DNA of 64,000 nucleotides from Marmoricola sp. Leaf446 (lineage in GTDB: Bacteria; Actinomycetota; Actinomycetes; Propionibacteriales; Nocardioidaceae). Below are positions 1 to 8,182 of the stretch, piece after piece. The stretch spans positions 455,294 through 519,293 of the forward strand of contig NZ_LMRF01000001.1 of the NCBI RefSeq assembly GCF_001424755.1, written 5' to 3'. Numbering within the stretch: position 1 is the stretch's first letter; every line of letters starts with the position of its first letter. A program made the position numbers and the translations under genes. The notes beneath the pieces were generated by a model. That model was not told where the DNA came from and did no database searches. It saw nothing but the letters and a program-made list of their open reading frames with translations.

Positions 1-543
1 GCCCGCCCAGCTCAGCGCGCCGAGCACGCCGACGGTGAACACGGTGATCTGCAGGGGGGAGGAGACCAGCCACAGGGCGGGGATCGCGACCGTCACCGGC
101 ACGCCCAGCAAGGGGGAGTGGTGCCCGGTGCCGGAGCGGAGCACGTGCAGCACCGACCACAGCAGCGCCATCACGCACGGCAGCCAGACCAGGGTCAGGA
201 TGCCGGGGGAGAGGAGCTCCTGGTCGGACCAGACGATGGGCAGGGAGCTGCCGTCACCGGCCTCGAGGGGGGCGTAGCTGCCGCTCCCGAGCTCGGAGTC
301 GCTGGTCACCGCCACGACCCGGGGCTCGGGGCGCGACCACGGGGCGATCCACGCCAGCGACAGCACCGCGACCACGGCCATCGACGACGACCAGGTCAGC
401 GCGGCGGCCGCGTCGGCGCTCCAGCCACGGCGCGGGGCCAGCGCCCGCACGACGAGCACCACGACGCCCACGGCGACCAGGCTGGTGAGCGCGACGAGCA
501 CCAGCGAGCCGGGGTCGAGGGCGAATCCGATGTCCGAGTCCAC
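1..543 (-). CDS. Partial membrane protein, 3' end outside the window
   Basis: A reading frame starting at GTG 543 stays open to the left edge, giving 181 residues with no stop. The N-terminus holds a hydrophobic helix (about residues 13-32). A second helix (about 48-66) follows, then a hydrophilic stretch with SDSELGSGSY, then two more helices near 105-130 and 140-170. The start lies 9 bp after the stop of the DUF1295 gene on the same strand, so it may be the last gene of the SigK-linked operon. I do not recognise the family and infer only an integral membrane protein. Confidence 0.6.
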   Translation of the reverse strand, partial: MDSDIGFALDPGSLVLVALTSLVAVGVVVLVVRALAPRRGWSADAAAALTWSSSMAVVAVLSLAWIAPWSRPEPRVVAVTSDSELGSGSYAPLEAGDGSSLPIVWSDQELLSPGILTLVWLPCVMALLWSVLHVLRSGTGHHSPLLGVPVTVAIPALWLVSSPLQITVFTVGVLGALSWAG

Positions 544-552
544 CCCGGGAGC

Positions 553-1326
553 CTAGGAGACGGGCTGCTTCCGGGGCGGGAGGGGGACGAACATCGAGGT
601 GCGCTCGGCGTACTCCGGGTAGCCCTCGCGCTGCATCATCGTCTTCTCCAGCAGCTTGGCGCCGGTGGCGAAGACGAGGAAGTAGGTCATCACGGCCGGG
701 GAGAGGACCGTGGCCAGCCCGACCAGGCCGCCGCCGAGGCCGACGAGCCAGATGCCCCACCACACGCAGGCGTCGCCGAAGTAGTTCGGGTGCCGGGTGT
801 AGCGCCACAGGCCCTGGTCCATGACCTTCGGCCGCGACTCCTTCGGCTGCTTCTTGTACGCCGCCAGCTGGGCGTCGCCGACGGTCTCGAAGACCAGCCC
901 GACGGCCCACACCACCACGCCGACGGCGACCACCCACCACCACCGGGTCTCGGTCACCGCGGCCACCTGCACGGGCAGCGAGACGAACCACATGGCGACC
1001 CCCTGGGTCAGGAACACCCGGGTGACGGCGTAGGAGAACGGCTTGCCGTCGAGCAGCTCGGCGTAGCGCGGGTCCTCCTCGCCGCTCTGCAGCAGGCGGG
1101 TCAGGGTGTGCCGGGCCAGGCGCAGGCCCCACACGCCGACCATCGCCAGCAGCAGCCAGCGCACCGGGGCGTCGCCGAGCGCGGCGCAGACGACGGCGAC
1201 GAGCACGAACCCGGTGCCCCAGGCGGCGTCGACCACCACGACCTGTCGGCGCCGGCGGGCGACGAGGGCGGTCACGGTCATCAGGGCCGCGACCGCGAGG
1301 GCCGAGGCGAGGAGGACGGTCAGCAC
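553..1326 (-). CDS. DUF1295 / steroid-5-alpha-reductase-like integral membrane protein
   Basis: The product is 257 aa with several hydrophobic helices. The C-terminal half carries the family signature RYTRHPNYFGD, which resembles the NADPH-binding end of steroid 5-alpha reductases and isoprenylcysteine methyltransferases. It starts at GTG 1326, one base after the stop of the upstream methyltransferase gene, so it is almost certainly cotranscribed. A similar membrane protein (Rv0446c) lies beside sigK and ufaA1 in Mycobacterium tuberculosis. A role in reducing or tailoring a membrane lipid made by the neighbouring enzymes is inference; no substrate can be read from the sequence. Confidence 0.85.
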   Translation of the reverse strand: MLTVLLASALAVAALMTVTALVARRRRQVVVVDAAWGTGFVLVAVVCAALGDAPVRWLLLAMVGVWGLRLARHTLTRLLQSGEEDPRYAELLDGKPFSYAVTRVFLTQGVAMWFVSLPVQVAAVTETRWWWVVAVGVVVWAVGLVFETVGDAQLAAYKKQPKESRPKVMDQGLWRYTRHPNYFGDACVWWGIWLVGLGGGLVGLATVLSPAVMTYFLVFATGAKLLEKTMMQREGYPEYAERTSMFVPLPPRKQPVS

Positions 1327-1327
1327 G

Positions 1328-2656
1328 TCAGGAGTGTCGCACCGCGGGCAGCGTGTGCGCGGCTCCGGGCCGCACCATGAGGATCTGGTCGACGCCCATG
1401 CGGCCGTCGCGGAAGGCCATCGCGCCGCCGACGAGGTAGAGCCGCCACACCCGGACGACCTCCTCGCTGGTCAGCTCGGTGAGCCGGTCGAGGTTGCGCT
1501 CGAAGTTCTCCAGCCAGCCCGCCACCGTCTTGACGTAGTGCTCGCGCATCGCGTGGACGTCGCGCACCTCGAGCCCCCCGCGCTCGAGGAACGCGACGGT
1601 CTCGCCGACCGGTCGCATCGTCATGTCGGGGGCGATGAAGGACTCGATGAAGGGACCGCCGCCGGGGTGGCCCTGACGCCCGCCCGCCCGCGACATCTGC
1701 TGGACCAGCACCCGGCCGCCGGGGCGCACGGCGTCGTGGAGCACCTGCGCGTAGGTGCCGTAGTTGCGCTCGCCGACGTGCTCGCCCATCTCCAGCGAGC
1801 CGACGGCGTCGAAGGGGCCGGCGCCACGGCCGTGGGCCTCGGGGACCTCGCGGTAGTCCTGGAGCCGGATCTCGACCCGGTCCTCCAGCCCGCGCTCGGC
1901 GATCCGGGCGTCGATGAACTTCTTCTGCTCCGCGGCGATGGTCACGCCGACCACCTGGGCGCCGAAGTGCTCGGCGGCGTGCAGCGACAGCGAGCCCCAG
2001 CCGCAGCCGACGTCGAGGAAGCGCATCCCGGGCTCGAGGCCGAGCTTGGTGCAGACGAGGTCGAGCTTGTCGCGCTGCGCGTCCTCCACGGTGTACGCCG
2101 GGTCGTCGCTGGTGTGGTAGCCGCAGGAGTAGGCCATCTGCGGCTCGAGGATCAGCGAGTAGAACTCGTTGGACAGGTCGTAGTGGTGGCTGATCGCGCG
2201 GCGGTCGCGCAGCTTGCTGTGCAGCCGGCCCTTGACCTGGGCCTGGGAGTCGGGGGTCCGCGGCGGGCGACCCACGGCGCCGACGTCCACGGCGGTGCGC
2301 AGCGCCCGGGCGAAGGCAGCGGGCGAGGGGCGCACGCCCGACAGCCCGCGCTCGGCGGCGACGGCCCAGACGTGGGTCAGCGCCTCGTCGAGGTCGTGGT
2401 GGACCTCGAGCTCGCCGGTGACGTAGGCCTGCGCGGCCCCGAGCTCGCCCGGGTGCCACAGCAGCCGGCGGATGGCGTCGGGGGAGCGCAGCTCGACGAG
2501 CGGCGCCTCGGCGGGGCCGGTCTCCGAGCCGTCCCAGGCGCGCAGCCGCACCGGCAGGTCGCCGCGGACGAAGGGACGCAGCGCCTCGGCCAGCCGCTGG
2601 GCCACCCCGGCGTCGGTCGGTCGGGCGTCGGTCGGTCGCTCCTGGGTCGCGGTCAC
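1328..2656 (-). CDS. Cyclopropane-fatty-acid-synthase-type SAM methyltransferase (paralogue 1)
   Basis: The product is 442 aa. The frame is open further upstream, but GTG 2656 overlaps the stop of the preceding gene (GTGA) and gives the normal family length. HHYDLSNEFY is at about residues 157-166. YSCGYH carries Cys178, the position of the bicarbonate-site Cys of E. coli Cfa, and the SAM site FLDVGCGWG is at 213-221. The C-terminal third is divergent: where classical enzymes have WINKYIFP this one has FIESFIAPDM. The family transfers a methyl group from SAM to the double bond of phospholipid acyl chains, giving cyclopropane, methyl or methylene products; which one is made here is unknown. 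Confidence 0.88.
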   Translation of the reverse strand: MTATQERPTDARPTDAGVAQRLAEALRPFVRGDLPVRLRAWDGSETGPAEAPLVELRSPDAIRRLLWHPGELGAAQAYVTGELEVHHDLDEALTHVWAVAAERGLSGVRPSPAAFARALRTAVDVGAVGRPPRTPDSQAQVKGRLHSKLRDRRAISHHYDLSNEFYSLILEPQMAYSCGYHTSDDPAYTVEDAQRDKLDLVCTKLGLEPGMRFLDVGCGWGSLSLHAAEHFGAQVVGVTIAAEQKKFIDARIAERGLEDRVEIRLQDYREVPEAHGRGAGPFDAVGSLEMGEHVGERNYGTYAQVLHDAVRPGGRVLVQQMSRAGGRQGHPGGGPFIESFIAPDMTMRPVGETVAFLERGGLEVRDVHAMREHYVKTVAGWLENFERNLDRLTELTSEEVVRVWRLYLVGGAMAFRDGRMGVDQILMVRPGAAHTLPAVRHS

Positions 2657-3942
2657 GACGTGGTCCTCTCGAAGGTGAGCTGCTGGACGTCGAGGTAGCC
2701 CGAGGCGAAGCCCGCCCGGGAGTACTCGAGGTAGAAGTGCCACATCCGCTCGAAGGTGTCGTCGAACCCGAGCTGCGCGACGTCGTCGTGGGCGGCGGCG
2801 AAGGTCTCGTCCCACCGCTGCAGGGTGGCGGCGTAGTGGCGGCCGAAGGAGAGCCGGTCGCTGATCCGGAGCGAGGTGTCGGTCGTGACGACCTCGTCGA
2901 TCGCCTGCACCGAGGGCAGGAAGCCGCCGGGGAAGATGTACTTGTTGATCCAGGTGTAGGTCTGGCGGGTGGCGAGCATCCGGTCGTGGGGCATCGTGAT
3001 CGCCTGGACCCCGACCTTGCCGCCGGGGGCGAGCAGCCGGTCGATGGTCCGGAAGTACGTCGACCAGTACTCGTGGCCGACGGCCTCGATCATCTCCACG
3101 GACACGATCGCGTCGTACTGCCCCTCGACCTTGCGGTAGTCGCACAGCGCGATGTCGACCCGGTCGGAGAACCCCGCCTCGGCCACGCGGGCCTCGGCCA
3201 GCTCGAGCTGCTCGCTCGACAGGGTCACCGAGTGCACCGTGGCGCCGCGGCGGGCGGCTCGGATGGCCAGCTCGCCCCAGCCGGTGCCGATCTCGAGCAC
3301 CCGGGTGCCCTCGCCGACGCCGGTCTGGTCGAGCAGCCGCTCGATCTTGCGCGCCTGCGCCTGCTCCAGCGGCTCGTCGGCGGCCTCGGGCGGCGCGGCG
3401 ACGAGGTGGCGGCGGCCGTCGGCCACGACGCGGGTGACCGAGGTGTCGAACAGCGCCGAGGAGTAGCTCAGCGTCTGGTCGAGGAAGAGGCGGAACAGGT
3501 CGTTGGACAGGTCGTAGTGGTGCGCGATGTTGTCGCGGGTGTTGCTGGTGGTGTTGCGGTGCATCGACGGGGGCCGCTGCACGTAGACCTTGCGCAGCCG
3601 CTGCATCCAGCCCGGGACCAGGCGCGGCATCTCGGCCGCGAGCACGGTCAGGAAGCCCCCGAGGTCCTCCGCGTCCCACGCGCCGGTGAGGTAGGCCTCG
3701 CCGAAGCCGATCAGCCCGTCGCTCCCGACCCGCCGGTAGAACTCGGCCGGGCGGCGCACGGTCATGGTGGGTCCGCCGAGTCCGATCACGTCGCCGCCGT
3801 CGCGGACGGTGACGGGCAGGCGCCTGACGGCGGCGTGGAAGATCTTGCGCGCGATCGGCGCCGCGACGTCGGCGCGACGTCCCGAGGGGACGACGTCGAG
3901 GTCGGGCCAGGCCGAGCGGGTGCGGGAGGGGGTGGTGGTCAT
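2653..3942 (-). CDS. Cyclopropane-fatty-acid-synthase-type SAM methyltransferase (paralogue 2, UfaA1-like)
   Basis: The product is 429 aa from ATG 3942, which overlaps the upstream stop (ATGA). It carries HHYDLSNDLF (about 141-150), the SAM loop VLEIGTGWGE (215-224) and WINKYIFPGGFLPS (about 328-341), all classical family motifs. Where the E. coli enzyme has YSC and paralogue 1 keeps Cys, this protein has YSS (Ser162), so the bicarbonate-site Cys is absent. By neighbourhood it matches mycobacterial ufaA1 (Rv0447c), beside sigK. A methyl transfer to unsaturated acyl chains is likely; the Cys loss may mean a different product or reduced cyclopropanation. Confidence 0.88.
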   Translation of the reverse strand: MTTTPSRTRSAWPDLDVVPSGRRADVAAPIARKIFHAAVRRLPVTVRDGGDVIGLGGPTMTVRRPAEFYRRVGSDGLIGFGEAYLTGAWDAEDLGGFLTVLAAEMPRLVPGWMQRLRKVYVQRPPSMHRNTTSNTRDNIAHHYDLSNDLFRLFLDQTLSYSSALFDTSVTRVVADGRRHLVAAPPEAADEPLEQAQARKIERLLDQTGVGEGTRVLEIGTGWGELAIRAARRGATVHSVTLSSEQLELAEARVAEAGFSDRVDIALCDYRKVEGQYDAIVSVEMIEAVGHEYWSTYFRTIDRLLAPGGKVGVQAITMPHDRMLATRQTYTWINKYIFPGGFLPSVQAIDEVVTTDTSLRISDRLSFGRHYAATLQRWDETFAAAHDDVAQLGFDDTFERMWHFYLEYSRAGFASGYLDVQQLTFERTTS

Positions 3943-6002
3943 CGGGTGACCCCTTCCTGTCGTGGGTGCTCCGGGCGCGGTCGCACGCCCAGGCGTCGGG
4001 TCCACAGCCAGAGGCCGTGGACGTGGATGAGCACGGTGTGTCGCAGCGCGGCGGGGGCGGCCCGCAGCGTGCTGGGCGAGGTCTGCTCGCCGTCCAGCGA
4101 GGCGCTGAAGGTGGCGCCGTCGTCGGTGTGCAGGGTGACGGCGACGTGGAGCCGGTCGGTGGGGACGGGCACGGCCACGTCGTACCAGCCGTCGGTGCCG
4201 TGGAAGGGCGAGACGTACATCTGCTTCTCGGTGCGGGCCCGGCCCTGCGCGTCGGGGTGCACGAGGTAGGCGTGACGCTCGCCGTAGGTGTTGTGCACCT
4301 CGACCACGACCGCCGCCAGCGCGCCGTCGCGGCGGTGGCACCAGAAGACGCTGATCGGGTTGAAGCAGTGACCCAGGGCGCGGGCGTTGGCGGCCATCAC
4401 GACCCGACCGCCGTCGGGCTCGACGCCCTGCAGCCGCAGGAAGTGCTCGACGTTGCCCTTGAGGGTGCCGTCGGGGTCGCCGAGGTGGTCGCGGGCCTCG
4501 AAGCTGCCCAGCACGCCGCCGGGACCGGCGGGCGCGGGCACGTGGTCGAGGTCGACCAGCCAGGTGGTCGAGCGGTGCTCGAAGCTGCGGCGGAACGGCC
4601 GGCGGCGGGTGTGCCGGATCGTCGTGGCGTACGCCGTGGGCTCGCGCGGCGGCGCAGCTGGCGGGGTCGAACCCGACTCGGTACCCCATTCCACGCCGAG
4701 CCTGCGTGCTGCCTCGACCCCGCTGCGGGCGCCGTCCTCGTGGAAGCCCCAGCCGTGGTAGGCCCCGGCCAGCACGACCCGGTCGCTGTCGCACTCGGGC
4801 AGCCGGCGCTGGGCGGCGACCGAGGCGGGGGTGTAGATCGGGTGCTCGTACTGCATCGTGTCCAGCACCAGGTCCTGGTCGACCAGGTCGGTGCCGCCCA
4901 GGGTGACGAGGTAGCGGGTGCCGTCGGCGGGCAAGGGCAGCCGCATCAGCCGGGTCATGTCGTAGGTGACGGTGACCGTGCGGTCCTCCGCCGAGGGGCG
5001 GCGCAGGTAGTTCCACGACGCCCGGGCGCGCGGCAGCCGCGGCAGCACGCTGGTGTCGGTGTGCAGCTGCGCGGTGTTGGGGGAGTACGGCATCGCGCCC
5101 AGCACCTCACGCTGCACCGGCGTCGGGTCGGCCAGCATGGCCAGGGCCTGGTGCGGGTGGGTGGCGAGCACGACCGCGTCGTACGCCTCGACGGCGCCGT
5201 TGCCGTCGGTGACCTCGACGCCGGTCGCCGTCTCCGACACGGCCGTCACCTTGGTGCCGGTGCGGACCTCGGCCAGCCCGGCGGCGACGCGGGTGACGTA
5301 CTCCCGCGACCCCCCCGTGACGGTGCGCCAGGTGGGCGAGCCGAAGATGCCGAGCATGCCGTGGTGGCGCAGGAAGGAGAACAGGTAGCGGGCGGGGTAC
5401 TCCAGCGCCACGGCCGGGTCGCAGGACCAGACGCAGGCGACCAGCGACTCCATGAAGTGGGTGCGGAACAGCGGCGTGAACCGTCCCCGGTCCAGGAAGG
5501 CACCGAGGGTCTCGCCGTCGTCGGCGACCGAGGTCGCCCCGTCGGTGTCGTCGAGCAGCCGGCGGGCCATCCGGTGGAAGCGGGGGACTTCCACGAGCAT
5601 CCGCAGGTAGGCCGGTCGCAGCGCGTGGCGCCAGGTCGGGAACAGGCCCGAGGCGCCCAGCGCACCGGCGTACTCCAGGCCGCCCTGGCGGTCGACGCGC
5701 TCGTCGGAGCGCACCGACATCGACATCTCCGACTCCTGCGTCGCGACGCCGAGCTCGTCGAACAGGCGCAGCAGGTGGGGGTAGGTGCGGTGGTTGTGGA
5801 CGATGAAGCCGGTGTCGACGCCGATGCGGCCGACGCGGGGGTCACCGGTCTCGACGTCGTGGGTGTCGGCGTGGCCGCCGAGGCGGCTGTCGGCCTCGTA
5901 GAGGGTGACCCGGGTGCCGCCGCGCGTCAGCACGTGGGCGGCCATCAGCCCGGCGACCCCGCTGCCGACGACGGCGACACGGTCGGGGGTAGGACGGCTC
6001 AT
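3939..6002 (-). CDS. Fused FAD-dependent amine-oxidase-like oxidoreductase and DUF1365 protein
   Basis: The product is 687 aa from ATG 6002 (ATGA overlap with the anti-sigma gene). Residues 9-40 form a dinucleotide-binding fold (VVGSGVAGLMAAH, then YEADSRLGG), and the first ~425 residues read as an NAD(P)/FAD-binding flavoprotein of the amine oxidase/desaturase superfamily. After a Pro-rich linker (about 435-450), residues ~455-687 are a full DUF1365 domain with ALGHCFNPISVFW and YVSPFHGTDGWY. In M. tuberculosis these are two genes, Rv0449c and Rv0448c; here one frame encodes both with no stop between. Function is not established; oxidation or desaturation of the methylated acyl chain is a reasonable guess. 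Confidence 0.85.
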   Translation of the reverse strand: MSRPTPDRVAVVGSGVAGLMAAHVLTRGGTRVTLYEADSRLGGHADTHDVETGDPRVGRIGVDTGFIVHNHRTYPHLLRLFDELGVATQESEMSMSVRSDERVDRQGGLEYAGALGASGLFPTWRHALRPAYLRMLVEVPRFHRMARRLLDDTDGATSVADDGETLGAFLDRGRFTPLFRTHFMESLVACVWSCDPAVALEYPARYLFSFLRHHGMLGIFGSPTWRTVTGGSREYVTRVAAGLAEVRTGTKVTAVSETATGVEVTDGNGAVEAYDAVVLATHPHQALAMLADPTPVQREVLGAMPYSPNTAQLHTDTSVLPRLPRARASWNYLRRPSAEDRTVTVTYDMTRLMRLPLPADGTRYLVTLGGTDLVDQDLVLDTMQYEHPIYTPASVAAQRRLPECDSDRVVLAGAYHGWGFHEDGARSGVEAARRLGVEWGTESGSTPPAAPPREPTAYATTIRHTRRRPFRRSFEHRSTTWLVDLDHVPAPAGPGGVLGSFEARDHLGDPDGTLKGNVEHFLRLQGVEPDGGRVVMAANARALGHCFNPISVFWCHRRDGALAAVVVEVHNTYGERHAYLVHPDAQGRARTEKQMYVSPFHGTDGWYDVAVPVPTDRLHVAVTLHTDDGATFSASLDGEQTSPSTLRAAPAALRHTVLIHVHGLWLWTRRLGVRPRPEHPRQEGVTR

Positions 6003-6769
6003 GCAGTGCCCTCGAACTCCAGGTAGGCGATCGGGGCGCTCGTGGGGGCGGCGGACCCGCTCTCGGGCTCGACGGTGATGCCGACCGCGGTGGCGGCGCC
6101 GCCGTCGCCGGTGAGCACGAAGGTCTGGTCGCCCCCGTCGGTCATCAGCCCGGCGGGAGCCATCCGGCCGTCGATGCGCAGCCACATCTCGAAGGCCTTG
6201 CCCTCGGGCGGGGCGGCCATCCGCTTGGTCGAGAGCACCGCGCGGCCCTCGCTCACCGAGCGGGTGACGGTGGCGCTGGAGCCGTCGGGGAAGCGCTGGG
6301 TGACGGCCTCGGCGTCGGGAGCCGAGAGCACGCGGTCGGCGGCCGAGAGGTTGCGCGACGGGCTGGTGGGGTCGGGGTTCCAGGGCTGGGTCACCGCACC
6401 GACGCCGACGACGCCGAGGATCGCGGCGGCGACGGCCAGGTTGGCCAGGCGACGACGCCGGCTGCGGCCGATCGGGACCACGTTGCTCGCGGGGGTGGTG
6501 GCGGCGGTCGGCTCGAGGGCGGGCTCGGGCGCTGCCTCGGGGGGCAGCGGACGCACGGTCGCGATCGCACCGAGCACCGAGGCGCGCAGCGCGGCGGGGG
6601 GCTCCTCGGCGACGTCGTGGGCCAGCTCGGCCGCGGCGCGGCGCAGCTCGGCGACCTCGACCTGGCAGTCGCGGCAGCCGGGCAGGTGCGCCTCGAAGCC
6701 GGCGCGCTCGTCGTCGTCGAGGGCGTCGACGGCGTACGCGCCCGACAGCGCGTGGATCGACGTGGTCAC
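5999..6769 (-). CDS. rskA: Anti-sigma-K factor RskA, zinc-binding membrane anti-sigma
   Basis: The product is 256 aa from GTG 6769, overlapping the sigK stop (GTGA). The N-terminal ZAS domain shows H28-x3-C32-x2-C35 (AHLPGCRDC), which usually binds the sigma factor in the cytoplasm. An Arg-rich stop (residues 103-107) precedes one transmembrane helix (about 109-127). The outer domain (about 150-256) contains FEMWLRIDGR and ends in LEFEGTA, as in anti-sigma-K C-terminal domains. In mycobacteria RskA holds SigK until cut by intramembrane proteolysis; the same control is expected here, but no site-1 protease lies in the window. Confidence 0.93.
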   Translation of the reverse strand: MTTSIHALSGAYAVDALDDDERAGFEAHLPGCRDCQVEVAELRRAAAELAHDVAEEPPAALRASVLGAIATVRPLPPEAAPEPALEPTAATTPASNVVPIGRSRRRRLANLAVAAAILGVVGVGAVTQPWNPDPTSPSRNLSAADRVLSAPDAEAVTQRFPDGSSATVTRSVSEGRAVLSTKRMAAPPEGKAFEMWLRIDGRMAPAGLMTDGGDQTFVLTGDGGAATAVGITVEPESGSAAPTSAPIAYLEFEGTA

Positions 6770-7407
6770 TGTCCCACCCCCAGGTGGTCGCGGAGGCGGA
6801 TCAGGCCGTCTCGGATTCGGGTCTTGGCGGTGCCCAACGGGAGGTCGAGCATCGTGGCGACCTCGCTGTGGGTGTAGCCCTTGAAGTAGGCCAGGTCCAG
6901 CGCCTCGCGCTGCGCCTGGGTGAGGCCCGCCAGTGCCTGGCGGACCCGGTGCGCCTCGAGCGACGCGGTGGCCGCCTCGGCGGTCGAGTCGTGCTCGGTG
7001 GCGTGGTTCTCGTGGTGGTAGGTCGTGTCGCGGCGGGTGCTGGCCTCGGCCGAGCGGACCCGGTCGACGGCCTTGCGGTGCACGACGGTGAGCATCCACG
7101 ACACGGCGTGGCCCTGGGACTCGTCGAACCGTCCCGAGCTGCGCCAGATGTCGAGGAACGCCTCCTGCGTGACCTCCTCGGCCTGGGCCGGGTCGCGCAC
7201 GACGCGCTTGGCGAGTCCGAAGACCCGCGCGGCCATCGCGTCGTACAGCGTCGCGAAGGCCTGCTCGTCGCCGCGGCCGCAGCGCCGCAGCAGCTCGGCC
7301 AGGTCGGGAGGGCCCGTCTGGTCGGCCGCGGTCGACCTGCTCACGACAGCGGCGACCCCCGCCCCCTCGGAGGAGGGGACGGAGGTCGGGAACCCGCTGT
7401 CATCCAC
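6766..7407 (-). CDS. sigK: ECF RNA polymerase sigma factor SigK
   Basis: The product is 213 aa from GTG 7407. After a non-conserved N-terminus (about 35 residues), region 2 carries DEQAFATLYD and VTQEAFLDIWR. Region 4 carries LTQAQREALDLAYFKGYTHS and LPLGTAKTRIRDGL, typical of the SigK group. No strong ribosome-binding site precedes GTG 7407; GTG 7344 is an alternative start that trims only the variable N-terminus. The gene lies 44 bp after the fasciclin gene and overlaps rskA. Its regulon probably includes this operon, since two upstream genes carry SigK-type promoters. Confidence 0.93.
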   Translation of the reverse strand: MDDSGFPTSVPSSEGAGVAAVVSRSTAADQTGPPDLAELLRRCGRGDEQAFATLYDAMAARVFGLAKRVVRDPAQAEEVTQEAFLDIWRSSGRFDESQGHAVSWMLTVVHRKAVDRVRSAEASTRRDTTYHHENHATEHDSTAEAATASLEAHRVRQALAGLTQAQREALDLAYFKGYTHSEVATMLDLPLGTAKTRIRDGLIRLRDHLGVGQ

Positions 7408-7451
7408 AGGTCAACTTTCGCAGACGTCGGTGCTCGGTGTCCGTCGACTGC

Positions 7452-8102
7452 TCAGGCAGCCGGGGGCATGAGCACGCCGTCGATGATGTAGACGGTCGCG
7501 TTGGCGGTCTGCACGTTGCCGCAGATCACGTTGGCGCCGCTCTCACCGACGGTGAACTCCTCGCCGGAGCCCTCCACGGTGACCTCGCCACCCTGGAGCG
7601 TCTTGTGGGTGCCCGCGAGGTCCTCGGGGGCCAGCTTGCCGGGCACCACGTGGTACTGCAGCACCTTGGTCAGCGTGGCCGTGTCGGCCAGCAGCGCGTT
7701 GAGGTCCTTCTTCGGGACCGCGGCGAACGCGTCGTTGGCCGGGGCGAAGACGGTGATGTCCTGCGCCGAGTTGAGCGTGTCGACCAGGTCGGCCGCGGTG
7801 ACGGCCTGCACCAGGGTGCTCAGGACCGGGTTGTTGCTGGCGGCGGTGGCCACCGGCGACTCGGACATGCCCTGGAAGGAGCCGGGGCCGTCGGCGGGGA
7901 CGGCCGAGCAGGCGGAGCCGAACTCGCCCGAGGCGGCAGCGGACTCGCTGGGGCTCGAGGACTCGCTCGGGCTGGAGGACGACGACGAGCTGGAGGACGA
8001 CGAGCCGGAGCCCTCGTCGGAGGAGCCACAGGCAGCCATGCCGAACGAGACGGTGAGGGCCATGGCGGCGAGGCCGGTGCGGCGGAGCTTGGTGTTCATC
8101 AT
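7452..8102 (-). CDS. Fasciclin (FAS1) domain lipoprotein, MPT83/MPT70-like
   Basis: The product is 216 aa from ATG 8102, preceded by AAAGG at 7-bp spacing; ATG 8099 is an alternative. It has a lipoprotein signal with GMAAC (Cys25 lipidated), a Ser/Glu-rich spacer (about 27-65), then one FAS1 domain (about 80-214) with ITVFAPANDAFAA, a YHVVPG-type H-box and a terminal VYIIDGVLMPP. FAS1 domains mediate surface adhesion. MPT70 and MPT83 are the best known SigK targets in M. tuberculosis, so finding the homologue directly upstream of sigK, with a SigK-type promoter of its own, supports shared control. Confidence 0.93.
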   Translation of the reverse strand: MMNTKLRRTGLAAMALTVSFGMAACGSSDEGSGSSSSSSSSSSSPSESSSPSESAAASGEFGSACSAVPADGPGSFQGMSESPVATAASNNPVLSTLVQAVTAADLVDTLNSAQDITVFAPANDAFAAVPKKDLNALLADTATLTKVLQYHVVPGKLAPEDLAGTHKTLQGGEVTVEGSGEEFTVGESGANVICGNVQTANATVYIIDGVLMPPAA

Positions 8103-8136
8103 GGTCGGGCCTTTCGGTCGGTGTGTGACGTGATGC

Positions 8137-8164
8137 AGTTCGGAGCGGTGGTGCTCCTGGATGG
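8137..8164 (-). promoter_or_regulatory. SigK-type promoter of the fasciclin gene
   Basis: Read on the minus strand, a -35 box CCATCC (8164-8159) is followed after exactly 16 bases by CGAACT (8142-8137). From memory the mycobacterial SigK consensus is CCATCC with CGAA about 16-17 bases on. The -10 lies about 35 bases before ATG 8102, leaving room for the ribosome site AAAGG. The same boxes with the same spacing occur before the molybdopterin oxidoreductase gene. Confidence 0.8.
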
Positions 8165-8182
8165 GAGAGAAAGAAGAAATTT

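Noticed and set aside
5570-6230. CCATCC hexamers inside the rskA and FAD genes on the plus strand
   Set aside because: None has CGAA 15-17 bases on, and they point away from the operon.
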